The notes below the pieces were generated by a model. It made no database searches and was not told the origin of the DNA. It saw only the letters and a program-made list of their open reading frames with translations. From positions 186,001-250,000 of the forward strand of contig WNNJ02003839.1 of NCBI GenBank assembly GCA_012934845.2: a stretch of DNA of 64,000 nucleotides. The letters are read 5' to 3'. This DNA is from Pomphorhynchus laevis (taxonomy: Eukaryota; Acanthocephala; Palaeacanthocephala; Echinorhynchida; Pomphorhynchidae). Both the position numbers and the translations under genes were made by a program. Shown here piece after piece: positions 1-10,247 of the stretch (its first letter is position 1; every line of letters starts with the position of its first letter).

Positions 1-98
1 GTTTCATCTTAAACAATGCAATGTCATAAATTTTATAATTAATTTTACATTTAATATTTGCATCGAGTTATAAACAATATATATATATTATAATTTAG

Positions 99-1493
99 AT
101 CAAATTCGCTGTATTCGAGATCCAGAACATCCAGTCACGCTCGAAGAGCTTAATGTTGTAAAGTTGGAAGACATTATAGTATGTTTATTCGAGCTTAGTT
201 GATTAAGTATATTTTCATTTGTATATTTTTAATATATTTAATTAATTTTAAACAATTATTGATTGCTAAGTGCTAATTTCATAACAGTAATAATTTAAAT
301 TAATAATAATTTAATAATATATTAATTAAAAAAATCAATAATTTAAAATTAATTATTTACTATGATTTATTAAATTAATAATTTATATTGATTTAAAATT
401 AATATAGTAAAATATGTTATTGGTTTATTCGTACCGAATATTAAATTTAATGGCATTTTACTAAACTTTAATTAATTTTAAATTATTGATAAAAATTTTA
501 TTTTTATAAAAATAATTTTCTTCGAACTAAATCTGATGTGAAACTTATAAATATTAAATATAAATATATTAAATATGTTTATATATATATTTAAAATATA
601 TATTTAAAAAAAGTTTGAGTTAAATAACAAACAACCCTGAAGATGACGTGCCGTAGTGCCGTCGAAATATTGGCTTTTTCTAATCAGATAAATATTCCTG
701 TTTCATCGCCTTCTTGTAATAATTTTTTAATTATTTTATATTTTATTTTCAATTTAGAATTTGTGTTATTCGTGTTGGCTTCGTAAGTTAATTACTTGAC
801 TAAGTTATGAAGTTAAGTTAACTCCATAACTTCTATGAAGTATAAAAATGCTATATTTATTATAATATAAAAATATTTTCTTTTATTTTTCAATTCAATT
901 TTGTGGTTGGCTATATCCTGTAATATTAATGTTTTTGCGATTTCCAAATACCCAATGATACAAGAAAAAATAAATCCTTTAGAGAACACGATCATCAAAA
1001 TATTAGAGCATATTTTGTATTACAGAAGGTAGAATTGATTATCTACATTTATTTTAATAAAATTATCATTTTATTTTTCTTTTTATTAATTCATTGTTTT
1101 TGTAATACTTTTTAAATTGATTAATTTATAATTAATCAATTAAACGTGTACTTTTATCTTTTCCAGCTGACAGGTAACAGATGCACTATAAAATTTACTC
1201 CTACGATTCCACATTGTTCTATGGCCACATTAATAGGCTTATGTATATGTGTGAAACTAAGAAGATGCCTTACACCATCGATTAAAATCAGTGTTGAAAT
1301 TGCTGAAGGAACTCACCAAAACGAACACCTTATCAACAAGCAGCTTAACGACAAAGAACGCGTAATTGCAGCTATGGACAACCCACACCTTCGAGATGTT
1401 GTTAACAGCTGTCTGTCGGCTTCCGATCCACCAAGCACGATGTACAATGATGTCGTTATTAAGCATATAGCTGATTTAATTTTGGATAAGTAA
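99..1493 (+). CDS. CIAO2B: CIAO2B/MIP18-like protein, 3' part (exons 99-178 and 1167-1493)
   Basis: CIAO2B (FAM96B/MIP18) belongs to the cytosolic iron-sulfur assembly targeting complex with CIAO1 and MMS19, which hands Fe-S clusters to DNA polymerases and helicases; that role is family knowledge. The first visible exon (99-178) follows an AG at 97-98 and ends at a GTATGT donor; it reads [16 protein letters not shown], the conserved DUF59-type motif. The second exon starts after a TTTTCCAG acceptor (1161-1166) and carries [16 protein letters not shown], with the expected reactive cysteine, then [15 protein letters not shown] and the final CL motif before a TAA at 1491-1493. About 25 residues follow the usual C-terminus. 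The joined product looks a few residues short between EDII and the FTPTIPHC block, so a micro-exon or a different acceptor in the 988-bp intron is possible. Upstream exons lie left of the window. [10 protein letters not shown] favours CIAO2B over CIAO2A. Confidence 0.88.
637..680 (+). other. Hammerhead-like CTGAAGA-N-stem-GAAA motif in the CIAO2B intron
   Basis: CTGAAGA (637-643), one unpaired T, the stem GACG/CGTC (645-648 with 660-663) and GAAA (664-667). The same arrangement with different stem bases occurs at 57795-57822 and 60090-60117, next to or near PLE sequence. Canonical PLEs carry hammerhead ribozymes in their pseudo-LTRs. The extra base after CTGAAGA departs from the textbook core, so this may be a variant or a decayed copy. 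No PLE coding sequence is seen beside it. Confidence 0.35.
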
Positions 1494-2234
1494 CGTGATT
1501 GGTATTTGCAACCATTTACAAGTTTTATAGGTCTGCTATTACACCGTCTTTTGACTAGTTCCATTAATTAACAAAATGTATATATAAAAGTCGCTTGACT
1601 TATTTGCATTCAATAATAACGGTCATTGTGTAATGTCGGGTTTCCACTCATCCACTTTGACAAATTTTTAAATGTTCATCGTGATGGCTCATTTCAACTT
1701 ATAATTTGTACAAGCAGAACAAGTAACGTATGCTAGATCAATGTAGGGAGCTACATTCCAACATAATACACCATGACTCACAACATACCAGATTTTAGCC
1801 TGACATATTGGTATTGTTTCGTCCGCTACTACCGTTAATGGTACAACCGGATTCATCAGAAGGATGTGTACCGCTGTAGTTTACTTTTGAACACTAAGCT
1901 AACCATCCAGTACTGCTGGAAATTCTTCAGTATATCAAACCTTCAATATAATGAATTTCTGAAACCGCGTTTTCTGAGATGCACTCATAGCATTCTTTAT
2001 ATTTATCACTGATATGATCAGGGATTAGGTGAGTATCACTGATGTAATCACAAGGTGTGATCTAGCAAAATTGACAAATAAATGAAAAGATCCATCAAAG
2101 GATCATCAACATCGATTCTACGATCTCCTAATTACATCAGTGCTAATCAGTGTTAGAAAATTCGAATTAACAACTAACTCGTTTGGAATACCGTTATCGG
2201 CTTTGGTAAACTGAGGATACGGGGATAAATGGGC
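1494..2234. other. 3' flank of CIAO2B-like gene; no gene recognised
   Basis: Presumed 3' UTR followed by mixed-composition sequence without a convincing ORF. Phrases such as atcactgatgtaatca recur in both orientations around 2010-2150, so it may hold an old repeat, but no element boundary is visible. Confidence 0.4.
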
Positions 2235-3025
2235 ATTGGAAACTCACAGTCCATCAGCAATTAAATCCATATACCGGTTTCTTCCAATTGAGCTTAATCA
2301 GCAAGGCCTAGATTTTACGAGTGCTTTTTTTTGCATTATCCACAACAATTTAGGAGGGTTCATCACAAGGATGACTGTTACAAGACAACCTTCAATTCAC
2401 ATGCGATCACGAAAGTGTTTCGGCAGTTTATTATAGAAATATTATTAAAGATTGCCCACGGATCACAGAGCGATACGGTATTATCGTCGTTACTAACAAG
2501 TAAACAAAGAAACGGACATAAGTATTAGAAACCATCACAGTGTATCAGTAATTAAATAACTATACTTGGTTTTTGCTTATGGTGCTATATCATCATTGTT
2601 CAGATTTTAAAAGTATTTATGGATAATTCACTATAGTTTAGAAGCAAACATCACATATATGATTATTAAATGCTGATTTTTAAGTCTATGATCGATAACA
2701 AAAGTGAGTAGGCAGTATATTATAGAAATATTATTAAAGCCAGCTCCCAGATCGTAATACTATACGTCATTATAAAACGGATATAACTGAATATTGGAAA
2801 CCATCACAGTCTATCAGCAATTAAATCCATAGGCTGCTTTCTGCTTATTGAGCTTCACCAGCAGGGCCTAGATTTTACGAGTGTTTTTTGCATTATCTAC
2901 AACAATTTAGCAGGGTTCATCACAAGGATGATTATTACAAGACGACATTAAAGTCCACATGCAATCACAAAAGTGTTTCGGCAGTTTATTATAGAAATAT
3001 TATTAAAGCCCCCGGATCGCAGTTT
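2235..3025 (+). repeat. Three tandem ~230-290 bp repeat units
   Basis: Units begin near 2235, 2525 and 2793. Each starts with a form of TTGGAAACCATCACAG and an ATCAGCAATTAAATCCAT-like stretch and ends with TATTATAGAAATATTATTAA followed by a GATCGCAG-like tail. The first and third units share most of their length, including GCCTAGATTTTACGAGTG and AGTGTTTCGGCAGTTTATTA. The middle unit is more diverged in its centre. Short ORFs overlapping the units (2236-2436, 2331-2528) have no recognisable content. Old tandem duplication or a short satellite patch. Confidence 0.8.
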
Positions 3026-3612
3026 AATTTAAATATTAAGTTGTTTATAATCACCTGCTGAAATATTTTTTTAAGTTTATCATTAATAATTTATTTAAAA
3101 GATAGAGTAATTACTGATTCGCTCCGTTACTTTTGAAGTGAATCAGTTATAATCAGTGATTTATTTGATTTTAAATTTGAATATGTAAATTCGAATAAAG
3201 CTTCAAGATAAAAGTTCACAAATTGTTTGAACTTTTGTGATTATTGAGCATAATTATGTTGACAACATAATTATGCTTAATATAATTGAGTAGTCTATAT
3301 TTTAATTTATAAATATATTAATAATGTAATTATTAATTTTTTGAAATACATTATTTAATAAATGAAATTAAATTTAATTAATCTTAATTAAATAAAATTA
3401 ATAAAATCAATTAATTTTGCCCTTAATGTGCATTTGACTAAGGATGTATTATAAATGTCAAATTTATATTCGTTTTCGAGATTTTGATTGAATTTTAATA
3501 AATATAAATTTAAATAAATATAATAAATATAATAAATATAAAAATATATTTATTTTGTTATTTTATCTTAAAATTTATCTGATTTATTTTGTGTGCGGTG
3601 ATATAGTTACAA
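3026..3612. other. AT-rich spacer, no gene seen
   Basis: Long A/T runs with ATAATAAATAT-type simple sequence near 3500-3560. No coding signal on either strand. A short self-complementary stretch (AACATAATTATGTTGACAAC and its inverse) lies near 3250. Confidence 0.5.
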
Positions 3613-3929
3613 TCACATTAATTTTTCAAATGCTAATGAAATATCATTAATTCGTCTCTTAAGTAAATTTGGGGTTTGCCGTTCTTTGATTTTACTGTAT
3701 CGCTTCTCGATGCTTCTGGTACTATTATAATTTGTCAAGTACCTTTCGAAACCATCAATATCGTTCTGTAGGTCTCTTATTTCCGTTAAGATATATATTT
3801 GTTTGAGCATTCGATCAACTAGTATACTACTTCGAATAAGATACAAATCTAGTTGTCTATTGTCCTCGTTATCCTTAAAATTAAAAACTTCTTTTATAGC
3901 TCCTTCATCTTTGTCGTAATCGTTCCTAT
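3613..3929 (-). CDS. Hypothetical protein, terminal coding exon
   Basis: Reading the minus strand, an AG acceptor at 3930-3931 (TTTAG) is followed by about 105 open codons ending in TGA at 3613-3615. The open frame continues well upstream of the only ATGs, so it reads as a terminal exon rather than a complete gene. The product is charged and probably helical (DRMLKQIYILTEIRDLQNDI, then KRYSKIKERQTPNLLKRRIN), suggesting a coiled or helical-bundle tail. I do not recognise a family. Better base composition than its surroundings and a plausible acceptor support it. It could share a transcript with other minus-strand exons at 4207-4345, 6761-7335 or 14120-14907, but nothing proves that. Confidence 0.45.
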
Positions 3930-4206
3930 CTAAATTTTATTTAAATAATAATTAAATATTATTTAAATATTATATTTCTTAATCTAAAGAAGATATTTTC
4001 TACATATTTTATTTGATAATTTACCAATACAATATTTTAAATAAAAATAATATACGAAAAAATTTGAAAATTTAAAAAAAAAAAATTAAATTTTCAAATT
4101 GTTAAAATTTGAAAATTTACGATTTTTCTAAAGCTAAAATATAAAAAATACTGAAAGAAATTGTATTTGAAATTTTGTTCCAAAAAGCAAATTGAATTAC
4201 GAATTT

Positions 4207-4345
4207 TTAACAGCTACTGCTACTGTCTTCCGGTGATGGTTTGAGAGTGTAAGGATCTGTTTCTTGCGCTCGTGTAACAATTTTGTAAGGCGGATAAAAG
4301 TTTGCAAAATTAAGAGTGAACGTAAAAGCCAGAAAACAAATGAAA
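4207..4345 (-). CDS. Possible C-terminal exon with a hydrophobic segment
   Basis: A minus-strand frame open for about 75 codons ends at TAA (4207-4209). Its last third is not simple AT-rich noise: it reads YPPYKIVTRAQETDPYTLKP and then an S-rich tail ending in Cys, after a hydrophobic stretch (FICFLAFTFTLNF) that could be a membrane segment or signal anchor. No start codon or clear splice acceptor was found, and the upstream frame is low-complexity. The nearest minus-strand exon downstream is 3613-3929; the stop here means both cannot be consecutive exons of one mRNA in this frame. Could be chance. Confidence 0.25.
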
Positions 4346-4534
4346 TCAAAAGAGTTGTAACAGTTTAATATAAAAAAATGAAATTTAGATAATAATAATA
4401 ATCGTATTATAATAATCGGATTATTTTATAAAAATTTCTAAATTTATCAGGTAATAATTATTGCTAATGATGACGCTTTGAATCTGAAAGAATTAATGAA
4501 GAATTAATTAAGAATAAAAGCTACAAACTTATTT

Positions 4535-4850
4535 ACAACACCAACAGGAAAAGAGACTAAAACATGTAATGCTTTTTTAATAATTTTATTTAAGAAGGGT
4601 GATCTCACCAGTGTGGCCGTGTGAAGCCACCTTTCTTTTGTGTGCCAGATGTAAAGCTGAACAACTGATGGAGGAGCGTGTGCCTATCAAATTCATTTCT
4701 AAAGTTTACTAAAACGTAGAATTAGTATACCAATGTGGGAATGCCACATTGGGAACTAGGCGTCTGTGGTAATACGGCGCATCCGGGATTAAGCTTCCCG
4801 AAGAAATTAAAAAAGCATGCAGGTTTAAACTTTCCTGTTAGTGTTGGTAT
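4535..4850. mobile_element. MITE-like element with imperfect terminal inverted repeats
   Basis: The left end (ACCAACAGGAAA...AATGCTTTTTTAA) recurs inverted at the right end (TTAAAAAAGCATGC...TTTCCTGTTAGTGTTGGT), giving roughly 45-bp arms with mismatches. The interior is distinctly less AT-rich than its flanks and contains a perfect 9-bp stem, CCAATGTGG / CCACATTGG, with a 5-nt loop (4730-4752). No ORF. Looks like a short non-autonomous DNA element; no target-site duplication could be defined. Confidence 0.6.
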
Positions 4851-5066
4851 ATAAAAATGTAGCGAATTATTCATTATTTTTTTTCAGTAAATAAGCTATT
4901 AAATGTAAATAATAGTCGCTAATTTTGCAACTAAATAATGGCGTAATAATTTAAATAAATAAAATTTATAATATTTGAAATATTAATTTAATTATATATT
5001 TACAAATAAACGAGCACAAATAATATTTAAGTATGTTGCCATCTATATCACATATAAATGAGTGGA

Positions 5067-5197
5067 ATTTTGATAACTATTTTTATCCTGCACGCTGGTT
5101 TTATTATATCTATAAGCTAACAGTAGTAGGATAGATAGGATTAAAGTAGCGTATAGAATAAAAAACAGTAATCAAAATTTTAATTGTAACAATGGCT
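5067..5197. mobile_element. Short foldback element, relative of the 11.4-kb foldback family
   Basis: The left arm AATTTTGATAACTA...ATCCTGCACGCT is matched inverted by AGGATTAAAGTAGCGT...AATCAAAATTTT on the right. The same terminal words (TTTTGATGACTAATTTT, CGCTACTTTAATCCT) bound the foldback at 11444-11831 and recur at 13106-13155. Only about 130 bp, so an internally deleted version. Confidence 0.65.
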
Positions 5198-5579
5198 GCA
5201 CAGGTATATCAACTTAAAAATATAAATGAGTATTTAAGTATATTACATTAATAATATAATAGCGCATGTATTAATAATATTGTATCATAGTCCATGGTTC
5301 ATTATGCGTACATTATAATGTATTACTATTATATTATATTTAATAATGTTAATTATAAAATGTAACATAATATATTAGCATATTACATTATATTTTATTA
5401 CAAATTATATTACATATTATTATATATACATTAAATGTAATATATATAATATGTGCAATATTTTATATCATTATATAAATCATTACATTATATATCTAGT
5501 ATATCTCTGCGTTAGAAATATCGTCTTTGTACATATGCAATATACTCGATTGAATCGAGTATAATATGATATTATAATA
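5198..5579. other. AT-rich spacer
   Basis: Alternating TA-rich sequence with ATAATATTATAT-type words; no gene or structured repeat identified. Confidence 0.5.
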
Positions 5580-6080
5580 TTTACCGGGATGCCTTCATGC
5601 CTGTAGATGGATCCGCTATTATACTGTTTTGAATTTTACGATGGACGAATTGCTGTTTAGATCGAGAAAATTTATTCGATAAGACTATGAATATTGTGAA
5701 GTAAAAAGATATGAAATTATTTCCTAAAATAATAATTTGTGTAACTTGTTAAATTAAAGAAACTGTAAAATTATTTATTTGATGCAAGTTAAACAACCAC
5801 ATATTAAACGGACTGCAAAGAGCGTTTGTGATCATCAATAGATCAGTGTACTTTTAGTCTACTTACTTCAGCGTCCGATACCCAATGCCGCACAAGTGTT
5901 TTAGTAAATGCACAATTTACAAATGCATCATTTAATAATTTAATGAGTAATGTTGATTAATAATTATTACATGTAAATATAATAATGATTACATGTATGT
6001 AATGATTAAATGATTAATAATATCAAGCAAAAAGTTGGCCTACGAAACCTTGTTCTAGACTAAGCCTAGAACATGTCATA
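5580..6080 (+). repeat. Dispersed repeat, part A (inverted copy at 56390-56690)
   Basis: The segment around 5740-6080 matches the reverse complement of 56390-56690 almost base for base, including AGCGTCCGATACccAATGCCGC, CACAAGTGTTTTAGTAAATG and GTTGGCCTACGAAACCTTGT. Its first 140 bp (AACTTGTTAAATTAAAGAAA to AGCGTCCGATA) are homologous to 8768-8903 inside part B. The start (TGTAGATGGATCCGCTATTA) resembles 9280-9310. It ends in an imperfect hairpin, TGTTCTAG..CTAGAACA. Confidence 0.8.
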
Positions 6081-6740
6081 ATAATGATTACATGTTTTAT
6101 TTAGAATGAGCTAATCCAATTAAAAACAAGTTAAAAACTTATAAATCATTAATGACTTAAAAAACTTACAAGTTAAAAAACTCATTAAGTTAAATGATTC
6201 ATTAAACTAAAATGACTCGTTAAACCTAAATATTAAACATGACTCATTTAGGCTTTAATTAAACTTAATATACAGTATGGACATTTAACAAAAATTAAAA
6301 GGGCCTATAAAACTTTAAAAGCTGTATTTTCTAAGTTATCAAACGACAAATTTGTGGTCCTCAATTATAGCCCGTATAAAGCTAGTGTGAAAATGAATTA
6401 CTAATGAGCGTATGTCGATCAAATATTCGGCGCTTAGCACGATAAGATATTTCCAATAATACTTTAATTTCTACTAGCAAGAATTTCAATTATTTGTAAA
6501 TTATTGTATAATAAAGATAATTGTTTGACGCCTTCACAAATGTATTAAAGCACTTCACTTTATTGACTTTTAAAATATAAAAATTAAATTTAAATAAAGC
6601 AGTCAAATTATATTTAAATTATCTTTAATTAATTTAAATTAGTCTTAATGTAGTTGAACATTTCCAAATTTATATAATGTTTTTACTGCGAATTAAAAGT
6701 AATTTTAAAATTTTTATCTGATTTTATTTAACATTTTAGT
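6081..6740. other. Spacer, no gene seen
   Basis: AT-rich with repeated AAACTCATTAAG/ATGACTCATTTA words near 6150-6260. No coding or element signature. It lies between two ~45-bp direct repeats (6034-6080 and 8388-8435) that separate parts A and B of the dispersed repeat. Confidence 0.45.
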
Positions 6741-6760
6741 TTATACCATAAAAAATTTAC

Positions 6761-7335
6761 CTGTGCTGAATGACGTATTTGAATCTAGATTATGACACCT
6801 TATGAAGTTTTTAAATCCTGTTATTGCCTCAGGTCTTCGTATAAGACTGTCGTTATTGTATCTATGTATAAATGACAATAATCGGCATTGTCCCAATTTG
6901 CTTCTGCTTCTAATATAATCGAAAGCATCACAGTTGAGACAGGTATCACATATATCTCTACATTTTTGTAGCGAATCGCTATTTTTCATACTAATCGGAT
7001 TATCTAAAGAATTCAAATAGAATCCTTTCCTGTATGTATACTTTCTATTGTTACAAGTGTGGTCTTGATTAACTGCACGTTTACAGTGAATTGCAATACA
7101 TTGTTTTGGATCACATATATCCAGACAGAACGTTGGACTCGTCTGGACTTTATTTTTATCGCTTTTACAAAGACCGTGATATCGTGTTTTTAATTTAATT
7201 TGTAAATGTTTTAGTAACTTTAATTCATCTTCTATTTTTACATCTATTTTATTCTTGCATGCAACTATTTGGCATGGATCAGCTAATTTGTTTGATGTAA
7301 CTTCCGTAGCTAGCAACGTAACCGAACATTCTATT
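6761..7335 (-). CDS. PAN/apple-like cysteine-rich exon of a secreted or surface protein
   Basis: The minus-strand frame is open from an acceptor (TATATACAG, exon begins 7335) to a good donor (CACAG|GTAAAT, exon ends 6761); reading on without splicing would reach a stop at 6741. About 190 residues with 15 or so cysteines. The last half fits a PAN/apple-type pattern: C, then LQKCRDICDTCLNCDAFDYI, then CRLLS, then ITGFKNFIRC, i.e. a Cys-rich helix, a hydrophobic AFxY strand and a closing Cys. The first half (CQIVACKNKI, CLDICDPKQCIAIHC) is another Cys-rich stretch of unknown type. PAN domains mediate protein or carbohydrate contacts outside the cell. It reads as an internal exon; neither the signal peptide nor the partner exons could be identified with confidence. 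Confidence 0.6.
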
Positions 7336-7449
7336 CTGTATATAGTAGCTTAATAATAAGAAAATATACATAATTGAAAGAACTTCTCGAAATTAAGTAG
7401 ATCACTAGATAATATTTTATATCACTTAATTGAATCACATAATTTAAGT

Positions 7450-7720
7450 TTGGTCAATGTTTGGTCGCATCAATGTTTGGTCGCATCAATGTTTGGTCAC
7501 ATTGTCTATATCGTTAGGACGTCTATATCGCGATACAGATGTCCTGAGTTCAAATCCGATCAACACCAGTGTACGGCGTCAACAGATAATAAGGGTGAAA
7601 ACGTGAAATGTAGGTCTGGGTCAGCAGCTGATTGAACCAATCGATGTAGGTCGTGATGTAGAAAGAATAGGAACCATACTTGTGAGTTTAATGTCGTGCT
7701 ACAACCAGAAGAATTTTGAA
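7450..7720 (+). repeat. tRNA-derived SINE-like repeat, copy 1
   Basis: Contains a pol III B-box-like word, GAGTTCAAATCC (7546-7557), preceded by ACAGATGTCCT and followed by GATCAACACCAGTGTACG. Downstream come AACGTGAAATGTAGG and a TAATGTCGTGCTACAACCAG tail. Copy 2 at 7940-8200 has the same order of words. A TTTGGTCGCATCAATG unit is repeated in tandem at 7452-7500, just upstream. Degenerate; no intact tRNA fold was found. Confidence 0.5.
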
Positions 7721-7939
7721 TCACATGCAATCAAGTTATATATTACATGTAATTATAATTATTTCATCAACAATTTAATCAATATTATATATAATAATTT
7801 CATCAACTTTATTTCAATAAAATCTAAAGATTTTGTTAGATCGTTAGATAATGATCTATCGATCTAACAATAATAGATCGTTATTAGAATACGATCCCCT
7901 ATCAAAAATAAATATAGAAAAATTTATACATACACCGCT

Positions 7940-8200
7940 GGAGCAGCCAGCCAATGTTTGTAACGTTAAAAGCACAATACAGACGTCCTGATTTCGAATC
8001 CGATCAAGAGCAGTGTACGTCGTAAACCGTAAATTGAGTTGAAACGTGAAATGTAGGTTCGAATCCTATCAGCACCAGTATACGGAGGAATCAAATAATA
8101 AGATTAGAAACGTGAAATATTTATTTCATCTACGTTAGCAGATGAAAGGACCCATACAGGCTTATTAGTAGCGTCATGCTGTATCAAGAATAATGATTCG
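7940..8200 (+). repeat. tRNA-derived SINE-like repeat, copy 2
   Basis: CAGACGTCCTGATTTCGAATCC (7980-8001) parallels copy 1, and a perfect B-box consensus GGTTCGAATCC lies at 8056-8066, followed by ATCAGCACCAGTATACGG. The word AACGTGAAATGTAGG is shared with copy 1 and with the foldback element at 11705. The tail GCGTCATGCTGTATCAAGAA matches the tail of copy 1. Two B boxes within 80 bp suggest a partly duplicated unit. Confidence 0.5.
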
Positions 8201-8385
8201 CAACCACAACTATAAGAATTTAAGGTCACAGATACGATCAAGTAATATTAAATATAAAAATGGAATAAACTAAATCTTAAAAACGATTTTCGATTTTTTA
8301 TAATTCAAATTTTATGAACCTCTTTTAAATTTTTAAACCAATATTTTTATGAACTGATATTAACTTAATTTCATTAACTTGCTTA

Positions 8386-9357
8386 TATCAAGTAAAAAGT
8401 TGGCCTACGAAACCTTGTTCTAGACTATGTCTAGAACATGTCATAAATAAAATCATGTGTATTACGATTTATTGCTACGTCAGTCATAAATTAAATTCAA
8501 ATGAATAATTGACCAATAGTCATTACTACTTAATTCTTATCTTTCATAGGCATGTAGAAAGATTTACATCCAAAATCGTTAGAATATGTTAATAGGTTAT
8601 TAAAAGCATTTTTGATTCTCTATTTTCAAGTAGAAAATATATCAATTTTTGTAAATTGGAAAATTTCACAATTGATTATATTACAATATATTTATACAAC
8701 TTTTTTTCAATGAAATTTTACATTAAACAATATTATTAAATTATTTCCTTAATTAATAATTTATTTAACTTGTTAAATTAAAGAAACCATTAAATTATTT
8801 ATTTGATGGAAGTTAAACGGCCACATATTGAACAGACCGCAAATAGTGTTCGTTAGCGTCAATAGAGCAGTGAATTTTAGTCTACCTACTTCAGCGTCCG
8901 ATACCTGTATATCGGACGGGTATCGGCCCATACCCGTCCGATACATATTTTCATTATGTCATTTTAAGTCTTGTTATGAGAATATATAATAAGTATCCAT
9001 AGATTTTAAACACTTGTAAAGTGTAAGGTTTGAGCAAATATACAATAAAACTTTTAATTAGAATACATTCATACCATTGATAAGTTGTAATAAGAATGCA
9101 GTATTAAAGGACGGGCGTAATATTGGTTTGTTTAATTGTGATCTAGTATATGTTATCTAATGTTTTCATTATCCAATAATATTTAATGGTAATATTATAT
9201 AATTATAACATGTAAATAATTATATTCAATAATAGCAAATAATGGAGCTATAATATAGGAGCAATTAAGTTATGCTTGTAGATCGATCTGATATTGTACT
9301 GGGTTGAGCTAAAGTTGCCCAATTCCGATGGAAAGTGGTTACTTCCGTATGATGCAG
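8386..9357 (+). repeat. Dispersed repeat, part B (inverted copy at 55459-56415)
   Basis: Nearly identical, by eye about 95%, to the reverse complement of 55459-56415 over its whole length, from AAAAGTTGGCCTACGAAACC to GAAAGTGGTTACTTCCGTAT. Internal features are a perfect TGTTCTAGAC-TAT-GTCTAGAACA hairpin near 8416-8438 and a GC-rich 14-bp stem at 8910-8943 (TATCGGACGGGTAT, loop CGGCCC). The stem carries two mismatches in the distant copy. No ORF. A recently copied non-coding repeat or segmental duplication. Confidence 0.85.
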
Positions 9358-10179
9358 TTTTAGGTAATTACAAAGTATTGGGCTCATGACTAATTTATAA
9401 TTATAAATACTTGCTGTATTGCATATTTCACATTACCTAATAACGAGATAATGAATATGTTTTTTTGTTTCATTACTGCTTATAATTTGACAGAACCGTC
9501 AAATTATTATTGGGTTACTATGGAAACAATCGCAATAAAGGATACTTATTTAGATACAGTATGCCACAGTTTAATAACATTATGTGCATTCGACTATTTG
9601 GAAACGTCTTTTTGGTATTCAAAAATTAATGTTTGAAAATAATCAAAAATATAATAATTATTGTAGTTATAGTAATTATTGATCTGTATTTTCCATAAAG
9701 AAGTTCATTCTTATAAAATTGTACTAAACATGATACATGCGAAAGAAGAGTAAAAATATGAAGTAAAAATAGTGACTGTTGGCCTTCGACTAATTTCATT
9801 TTTAGTATGGAGTGAAATGTTGTGGAGCACTGTATTGACATGATAAGATTAATAAACATTTGTCTCTGTTCAATGTAGGATCAAAATGAATACCACAAGA
9901 TGATAATTCCTCAAGATTAATGGCTGCGGCGAAATACTATGAAATAGAGAAGTTAAAATAATCACCAGTAGTCGGGAAAAACTAAGAAGCATTCTAGATG
10001 ACCACTTATGACATTTAATTTACATTCATGTTCTAATCACAGTGTATCAAACTTTATTTTGATCGATTTTATACTAAGGGAATTCCAAAGAATTTAAATC
10101 CATAATACCCATGTAAAACATGGAATTGCAAATTAAAAATCATTTGTTTGAAGCCGCCTTTTTGTTTATTTTGAGGAAG

Positions 10180-10247
<68 letters not shown>

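Noticed and set aside
1257-1564. Minus-strand ORFs over the CIAO2B exon
   Set aside because: Antisense shadows of the conserved plus-strand exon.
7501-7580. Functional tRNA gene around the B-box-like word
   Set aside because: No T-arm or acceptor stem can be formed; repeated copies nearby point to a SINE.
8386-8445. Helitron 3' end (hairpin TGTTCTAGAC..GTCTAGAACA)
   Set aside because: No CTRR terminus after the hairpin, no 5' TC end and no Rep/helicase fragment.
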